Notes under the pieces: generated by a model
The model's input: the letters and a program-made list of their open reading frames with translations, nothing else
Told to the model about the DNA's origin: nothing
Database searches by the model: none
IMG/VR virus record: IMGVR_UViG_3300025543_000050
Location: 1 to 46,672 of that record
Origin: a virus
DNA length: 46,672 nt
Strand: one strand, 5' to 3'
Made by a program: the position numbers and the translations under genes
Part shown: positions 45,887 through 46,672 of the stretch, one piece after another
Layout of the letters: each line of letters opens with the position of its first letter
Numbering within the stretch: the first letter of the stretch is position 1

Positions 45887-46181
45887 CGCTGTCCTGCCTC
45901 TTGTTGGCTTTTCTCGAGATAACATCGTATGCGATCAACTTGACGGTGGTTGACCCGAAGTACCCGATGACACCGCCAGTGAAGACAGACCAGTTGACAT
46001 CCAACCCCATGGCCAAGATCCCGTAGTACGCCGCTAAACTCAACGAGCCGCAGAACACAGACTCCAGTAAAATTCTGACTGGTCTGGTTTCTTCACGATC
46101 ATAGATCAGACGGAGTACCGCAATCAGCATGGATAAAAGAACGCCAATAGTCTGCGGCTGTAGTTGTGAGTGATCTGTCAT
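45879..46181 (-). CDS. Holin, lambda/HP1 family (Phage_holin_3-like)
   Basis: This 100-aa protein starts at ATG 46181 (MTDHSQLQPQTIGVLLSMLIAVLRLIYD). There are three hydrophobic helices: residues 12-26, RILLESVFCGSLSLAAYYGILAMGL, and NWSVFTGGVIGYFGSTTVKLIAYDVI. The 'LIAxLRxxYDxxETRxxRxLLExxxCGxLsl' pattern is typical of this holin family. It should form the inner-membrane lesion that releases the endolysin encoded immediately upstream. GGAAAC lies before the ATG. Confidence 0.85.
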   Translation of the reverse strand: MTDHSQLQPQTIGVLLSMLIAVLRLIYDREETRPVRILLESVFCGSLSLAAYYGILAMGLDVNWSVFTGGVIGYFGSTTVKLIAYDVISRKANKRQDSDE

Positions 46182-46227
46182 TCGGTGTTTCCTTGAACAC
46201 ATGGTGTTTGATGACCCCTCGGGGAGT

Positions 46228-46671
46228 TTACCGGTACCGTCCCCAGTTGTGAATATACTCAGTGGTAGTGCCTTTTCCTTGAGTGGTATTGTACCAAGTC
46301 TTCCAATAATGTGCTTGACCTACAATATCACCGGCTGCAGGGAGAGGGGCAGAGACGCGACGGTAATGGATACGACACATGGCTGTGGCGTAGTATAGAT
46401 TGCCGATCATTTCACAAGCACCATGCGCAAACTGGGGAAGCTCGAGAGACCGGACTGATTTGATCAGGACTGGCTTATACGCCAGATAGTTCTTCCAGAT
46501 GTCATTGTGGGTGGCGGGCTCCATCTGGTAAATACCGATAGCAGGGCCGGCTCCGATCTGCTTCAGGTATTGAAGATGGGATTCTTGAATACCAGTGCCC
46601 AACACCAGCTCGGCAGCAGCCTCAGAATACAGGCCGATGTGATTGAGCACCGGGGTGATGACGTACTTCAA
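46228..46671 (-). CDS. Endolysin (lysozyme-fold), main part; cut by window end
   Basis: These 147 residues (read from a TTG at 46671 only because the true ATG lies past the window end, at base 277 of the left copy) encode LGTGIQESHLQYLKQIGAGPAIGIYQMEPATHNDIW, with the predicted catalytic Glu in QESHL, and a C-terminal helical part with WKTWYNTTQGKGTTTEYIHNWGRY. This belongs to the lysozyme-like muramidase group common in podoviruses. It cleaves cell-wall glycan after holin action. The complete protein would be about 153 aa. The stop is followed by 46 bp before the holin gene. Confidence 0.8.
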   Translation of the reverse strand: MKYVITPVLNHIGLYSEAAAELVLGTGIQESHLQYLKQIGAGPAIGIYQMEPATHNDIWKNYLAYKPVLIKSVRSLELPQFAHGACEMIGNLYYATAMCRIHYRRVSAPLPAAGDIVGQAHYWKTWYNTTQGKGTTTEYIHNWGRYR

Positions 46672-46672
46672 C
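46413..46672. repeat. Terminal direct repeat, right copy (pairs with 1-260)
   Basis: This matches bases 1-260 with two substitutions (46539 t, 46546 g). It defines the closing point of the circular map. Confidence 0.9.

Noticed and set aside
46206-46227. Terminator between endolysin and holin genes
   Set aside because: The palindrome ACCCCTCGGGGAGT is too short with a two-base loop, and there is no T-run after it.

Overview
The window is the essentially complete genome of a tailed, short-tailed (podovirus-type) bacteriophage, read as one contig whose two ends overlap: bases 1-260 recur at 46413-46672 with only two mismatches, so the genome unit is about 46,412 bp if closed into a circle. No integrase, excisionase, CI-type repressor or RNA polymerase gene is visible, so I infer a lytic phage transcribed by host sigma70 RNA polymerase. 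The host is not identifiable from the sequence; the good Shine-Dalgarno and sigma70 promoters and the lambda/P2-type holin suggest a Proteobacterium. The head genes resemble the Bordetella phage BPP-1 group (major capsid plus Bbp16-like cement protein), while the tail and ejection genes resemble the T7 plan (tubular proteins A and B, DUF2833 acetyltransferase-like protein, core proteins, T7-type fibre).

Two arms diverge from an AT-rich intergenic region (29063-29652) that carries inverted and direct GGGAYAGATG repeats. Leftward (minus strand), 29011 down to 1 and then across the contig join to 45359, are: small terminase, a run of small proteins, a repeat-rich 612-aa protein, large terminase, portal, scaffold, capsid, cement protein, a strong terminator, tail tubes A and B, three ejection proteins, a 3332-aa giant protein, tail fibre and accessory tail proteins, then lysis genes (a small phospholipase-A2-motif membrane protein, a lysozyme-fold endolysin split by the contig ends, and two holin-type membrane proteins).

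Rightward (plus strand), 29653-45362, is the early/replication arm: about 18 small, tightly overlapping, mostly unknown genes including dUTPase, a DUF6378-like protein and a GT-A glycosyltransferase-like protein; then a primase-polymerase/SF3-type helicase, a ribbon-helix-helix protein, a PEVPAA-repeat protein, a DUF2800 Cas4-like nuclease, a DUF2815 ssDNA-binding-like protein, a compact family B DNA polymerase with proofreading motifs, a SprT/WLM-like zinc metalloprotease, a VRR-NUC nuclease and an SNF2 helicase. The arms meet tail to tail with stop codons overlapping in CTAG at 45359-45362.

The most unusual object is the giant protein (2795-12793). It is a polyvalent ejection-type protein that strings together a diguanylate-cyclase-like GGDEF domain with an intact SGDEF site, an acetyltransferase-like region, an HDxxGH candidate metal site, a zincin metallopeptidase whose two halves are separated by an inserted ADP-ribosyltransferase-like domain, and a long helical tail with hydrophobic stretches. 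It looks like a multi-effector payload delivered with the DNA.
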